The notes under the pieces: model-generated | What the model was told of the DNA's origin: nothing | What the model saw: the letters and a program-made list of their open reading frames with translations, nothing else | Databases searched by the model: none | Program-made: the position numbers and the translations under genes | Part shown: piece by piece, positions 61,179-64,000 of the stretch | Position numbering within the stretch: the stretch's first letter is position 1 | Layout of the letters: each line of letters begins with the position of its first letter | Source: Paenibacillus marchantiae | Lineage (GTDB): Bacteria > Bacillota > Bacilli > Paenibacillales > Paenibacillaceae | Assembly (NCBI RefSeq): GCF_028771845.1 | Contig: NZ_CP118270.1 | Location: 6,919,960 to 6,983,959, forward strand | DNA: 64,000 nt | Direction: 5' to 3'

Positions 61179-62807
61179 TTATCCACGTTGCCCGGCTCCA
61201 CGTTGTAGACGCATGAGCGGACGGAGTATTTTTTGCAAAATACGAGGGTAACTGCCCAGTTCGTCTTTACGAAGTACACGTAGAACAACCATGAGTACCA
61301 AGTACACGACAACCACAAGCGCACCCACAAACAGACAGGTAACGAGGAATGATACACGTGTTGGCAGGAATAGATCAAAGATGGAGTTCCCAGCCCAGTT
61401 CGCCGCAAAACCAACACCCGCTGCACACAGCACGGTAATGATGAATCCTTTCCAACGATCACCCATGATCGAGAAATCAACAATTTTGCGAAGCACCCGC
61501 AAATTGAGGTACGTAATAACCAGGAAACACAATGCGGTCGCAATAATGATCCCGTAAATGCCAAAGATTGGAGCCAGAATTAAACTCGCTACGAGTTTGA
61601 CTACGATACCGGCAGCTACACTGATCATTGTAATCCGTGGTTTACCTACCCCAAGCAAAATGGAGTTGGTGGTCATCATCGTAATTTGGAAAATGGTACC
61701 GAACGTCAGCAATGTAATGATTGGTGTCCCGTCTGGGCTGGTAAACAGTAAGCCGTTAACGGAATACGCTGCCGCACACAGAGCGATAACGATTGGCATC
61801 CCGGTCAGAATCGAAATGCGCAAAGCAAGCGTCACCTGATTTTTCAGATGAACTTCATCCTTGCGTGCAAAAGCTGCCGAAATGACTGGCACAAGTGATT
61901 GACTCAGTGCGATAGCCAGAATCGGAGGAATACCTGCAATACTTTGGGCCTTGGCACCAAGAATGGCAAGAACTCCTGTCGCTTCATCCATCCCGATTCG
62001 TCCGCTAAGCAATGGAACTACCAGCGATGAATCGATAAAGTTAATCGCCGGAACAGCGAGTGAAGATAAAACGATTGGAATCGAAAGTTTGAATATATCG
62101 CTGTAGATGCCCCGCATGGGCAATTGCTCCGCACGCTCATAATTCAATTGCGCCGCACGGTCATTTTTGCGAAGTTTCAAGGTGAAGTACAACATGACCG
62201 CAAAAGCGCCAATGCTTCCGAATACGCCCCCAAATGAAGCCCCTGCAGCAATGGTTTGATCATCGTAATTCCATTGCAGCATAACAAACGCCACGATGAT
62301 CGCTGTACCTACACGTGCAAACTGCTCCACAATCTGTGAAATGCCGCCTGCCGTCATATTGCCGCGACCCTGGAAATATCCACGCATCATTGCGATGGCC
62401 GGGAAGAGCAGTAGCGCTGGAGCCAAGGCCCGAATGGCGCTCACCGATTCCGGTACTTTGGATACGTACGTCGCATAATAAGGTGCTGCGAACCATAATA
62501 AAGCAGACATAACTACCCCGGCTACAGCCGCAAAGATCAGGGCTGCACGGTAGATTTGTTGTGCTTCACCTGCGCGTCCCAGTGCATAGCGTTCCGACAC
62601 CATTTTGCTAAGTGTACTCGGTATGCCCGCTGTAGCTACGGTTAACAGCATTAAATATACCGTATTGGAGATGGTAAACGATGCGTTACCGATATCGCCG
62701 AGGATATGCTCCAGCGGCACCCGTTGAACCAATCCGAGTACCCTCGCAATTAGCGCAGCTGCCGCCAAGATGAGCGTACCTCTAATGAATGTTTCCTTCT
62801 TAGACAA
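61179..62807 (-). CDS. Polysaccharide/lipid flippase of the MOP superfamily (SpoVB/YtgP-like)
   Basis: A 542-residue protein with about 14 membrane segments, of the MviN/SpoVB group that flips lipid-linked saccharides. The start KKETFIRGTLILAAAALIARVLG is the typical first helix. Nearest to YtgP/SpoVB/YabM-type proteins; which of these cannot be told from sequence. I prefer the TTG at 62807, seven nt after AAGGGG, over the longer frame from 62843. Confidence 0.88.
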   Translation of the reverse strand: MSKKETFIRGTLILAAAALIARVLGLVQRVPLEHILGDIGNASFTISNTVYLMLLTVATAGIPSTLSKMVSERYALGRAGEAQQIYRAALIFAAVAGVVMSALLWFAAPYYATYVSKVPESVSAIRALAPALLLFPAIAMMRGYFQGRGNMTAGGISQIVEQFARVGTAIIVAFVMLQWNYDDQTIAAGASFGGVFGSIGAFAVMLYFTLKLRKNDRAAQLNYERAEQLPMRGIYSDIFKLSIPIVLSSLAVPAINFIDSSLVVPLLSGRIGMDEATGVLAILGAKAQSIAGIPPILAIALSQSLVPVISAAFARKDEVHLKNQVTLALRISILTGMPIVIALCAAAYSVNGLLFTSPDGTPIITLLTFGTIFQITMMTTNSILLGVGKPRITMISVAAGIVVKLVASLILAPIFGIYGIIIATALCFLVITYLNLRVLRKIVDFSIMGDRWKGFIITVLCAAGVGFAANWAGNSIFDLFLPTRVSFLVTCLFVGALVVVVYLVLMVVLRVLRKDELGSYPRILQKILRPLMRLQRGAGQRG

Positions 62808-62867
62808 ACCAATTCCCCTTCTTTCCCCCACAACGACGTGCATCCAGATGAAGCCGCTCCCGAACGT

Positions 62868-63359
62868 CTATGCGAATCTTACCACCCAGATAATAAACAG
62901 AACAATCATGACGATTTGCAAAATAATTTTCATAACGGTGCTTGTAAACAGCCCCACCACGGAACCAAATCCGACTTTGGAAGCTTTGGCAGGTGAAGAC
63001 CCTCCGATCAGTTCCCCGATAAAAGCACCGATAAATGGTCCCAGTACCAGTCCGAATGCCGGAATAACAAATGGGCCTATGATGACACCAATCGTACTGA
63101 GAGTCGTCGATAATTTGGAGCCGCCGAATTTCTTCACACCCCAGGCACTGACGACATAATCAGCCACAAACAGCACCACTACGATCAAAATCTGGATAAT
63201 CCAGAACCATACACCGAACGGAACAAAGCTGAAGAACCAGCCATAGACCAGAAACGCGAAGAAAATCGCTACAGCACCAGGCAGTATAGGATATACCGTT
63301 CCGGCCATCCCCACCGCAAACAGCAGTACAATTAAAATCCAGCCAACGGTTGCGAGCAA
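62868..63359 (-). CDS. DUF456 family membrane protein
   Basis: A 163-residue hydrophobic protein with four or five membrane segments and the glycine-rich GLVLGPFIGAFIGELIGG segment of DUF456. TTG start with GGGGG eight nt upstream. Starts 3 bp after the HAD gene stop. Function unknown. Confidence 0.88.
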   Translation of the reverse strand: MLATVGWILIVLLFAVGMAGTVYPILPGAVAIFFAFLVYGWFFSFVPFGVWFWIIQILIVVVLFVADYVVSAWGVKKFGGSKLSTTLSTIGVIIGPFVIPAFGLVLGPFIGAFIGELIGGSSPAKASKVGFGSVVGLFTSTVMKIILQIVMIVLFIIWVVRFA

Positions 63360-63362
63360 AGG

Positions 63363-64000
63363 TTATTCCCCCTTCAAAATATGATCACGGATGACTTCGA
63401 CAATGCCATCTTCGTTGTTGCTCGCTACGATCAGGTCAGCCGCTTCCTTCACTTGCTCCTGTGCGTTGCCCATGGCAACACCAAGACCCACGGCTTCAAT
63501 AACCGCCAGATCATTCAGGCTGTCTCCAACAGCAACCACTTCGGACATCTCTATGCCCAGAAGCTTGCAAACTTCAGCTACGCCACTCGCTTTGGATACA
63601 CCAGCAGGGTTAATCTCAATATTAACTGGTGAGGAGTTCGTCATTTGCAAGCCGCCCATTTGTTGCAGCTCCATCATAATCTGGTGACGAACTTCATCTA
63701 CTTCGGTATTGAATCCGAATTTCAGCCATTCCAGACCTTCAATATTGTCCGTCCAGCGATCACGGTTGAACAGCTCTTCCACGGAGTATGCCCAGTACCA
63801 GCTATTATATTTTTCGCCAATCTCCTGCATTTTGCGGATCAATGCCGGGTCTATCAGATGGCGCATATGCAGATCATGCGGAGCTTTCCAGACTTCACTG
63901 CCATTGACCGTTACCATCGGGGTCTCCAGCCCAAGCTGTACCGCATAAGGCATCGCATGAAAAACAGCTCTTCCCGTCGAAAGGCACACATGCACTCCCC
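63363..64000 (-). CDS. Cof-type HAD-IIB phosphatase, N-terminus cut by window edge
   Basis: The C-terminal 212 or so residues of a HAD hydrolase of the Cof subfamily. The second HAD motif (CLSTGR) is at the edge, and the third and fourth are KASGVAEVC and VAVGDSLNDLAVIEAVGLGVAMGNA. The first motif (DxDGT) must lie beyond the window. It is a sugar phosphate or nucleotide phosphatase. Upstream of the DUF456 gene in one operon. Confidence 0.92.
   Translation of the reverse strand, partial: GVHVCLSTGRAVFHAMPYAVQLGLETPMVTVNGSEVWKAPHDLHMRHLIDPALIRKMQEIGEKYNSWYWAYSVEELFNRDRWTDNIEGLEWLKFGFNTEVDEVRHQIMMELQQMGGLQMTNSSPVNIEINPAGVSKASGVAEVCKLLGIEMSEVVAVGDSLNDLAVIEAVGLGVAMGNAQEQVKEAADLIVASNNEDGIVEVIRDHILKGE

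Overview
The window is chromosomal DNA from a spore-forming Firmicute, almost certainly a Paenibacillus. The evidence is the gene content and order (uvrC, trxA, dnaI, dnaB, yuiB, a type II NADH dehydrogenase, a YumC-type ferredoxin reductase, sda, yheC/D, erpA, yutJ-yuzB-nfuA), frequent TTG starts with strong Shine-Dalgarno sequences, futalosine-type menaquinone synthesis, an S-box (SAM-I) leader and several CUT1-type sugar-uptake genes of the LplA/LplB/LplC kind. The genus call is inference. No rRNA, tRNA, CRISPR array, transposase or prophage was seen.

Layout. 0.5-6.4 kb: CPBP membrane protease, uvrC, trxA, a small YqzM-like membrane protein and dnaI. 6.6-29.7 kb: a large glycan locus with two GH38 alpha-mannosidases, a GH125 alpha-mannosidase, a clan GH-A hydrolase, a GH3 hydrolase, a CUT1 ABC importer without its own ATPase, a YesM/YesN two-component system and a divergent secreted GH85 endo-beta-N-acetylglucosaminidase. 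29.7-32 kb: WYL regulator, DinB protein and a membrane protein. 32-44 kb: dnaB, yuiB, coproheme decarboxylase, ndh, ferredoxin-NADP reductase, sda, a YheC/D protein, ppx and ppk. 44-47.6 kb: small proteins, a possible structured RNA, a secreted GH53 galactanase and a redox-type oxidoreductase. 47.7-52.6 kb: erpA, mqnE, yutJ, yuzB, nfuA and an SDR. 52.8-64 kb: a DUF2167 protein, metNIQ under a SAM riboswitch, a Cthe_2314-type HEPN protein, ctaA, a thioredoxin-like protein, a DUF2515 protein, a lipid flippase-like protein, a DUF456 protein and a truncated HAD phosphatase.

How the parts work together. The glycan locus reads as a complete high-mannose N-glycan scavenging pathway. The secreted GH85 would cut glycans from glycoproteins, the lipoprotein and two permeases would import them, and cytoplasmic alpha-mannosidases plus the GH-A and GH3 enzymes would finish degradation. 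The two divergent halves share an identical 15-bp cre-like operator in the same orientation. The locus lies exactly between dnaB and dnaI, which are neighbours in Bacillus subtilis, and dnaB has its own terminator.

Regulatory sites are unusually legible. The sda promoter has a LexA-type box over its -35 and a cluster of DnaA boxes just upstream. A Rex-type operator lies between ndh and the ferredoxin reductase. Three 11-bp-spaced Pho-box hexamers precede ppk. A palindromic operator overlaps the -10 of the 46.9-kb oxidoreductase. A family of intergenic hairpin repeats occurs at least three times, and a different long inverted repeat lies next to erpA.
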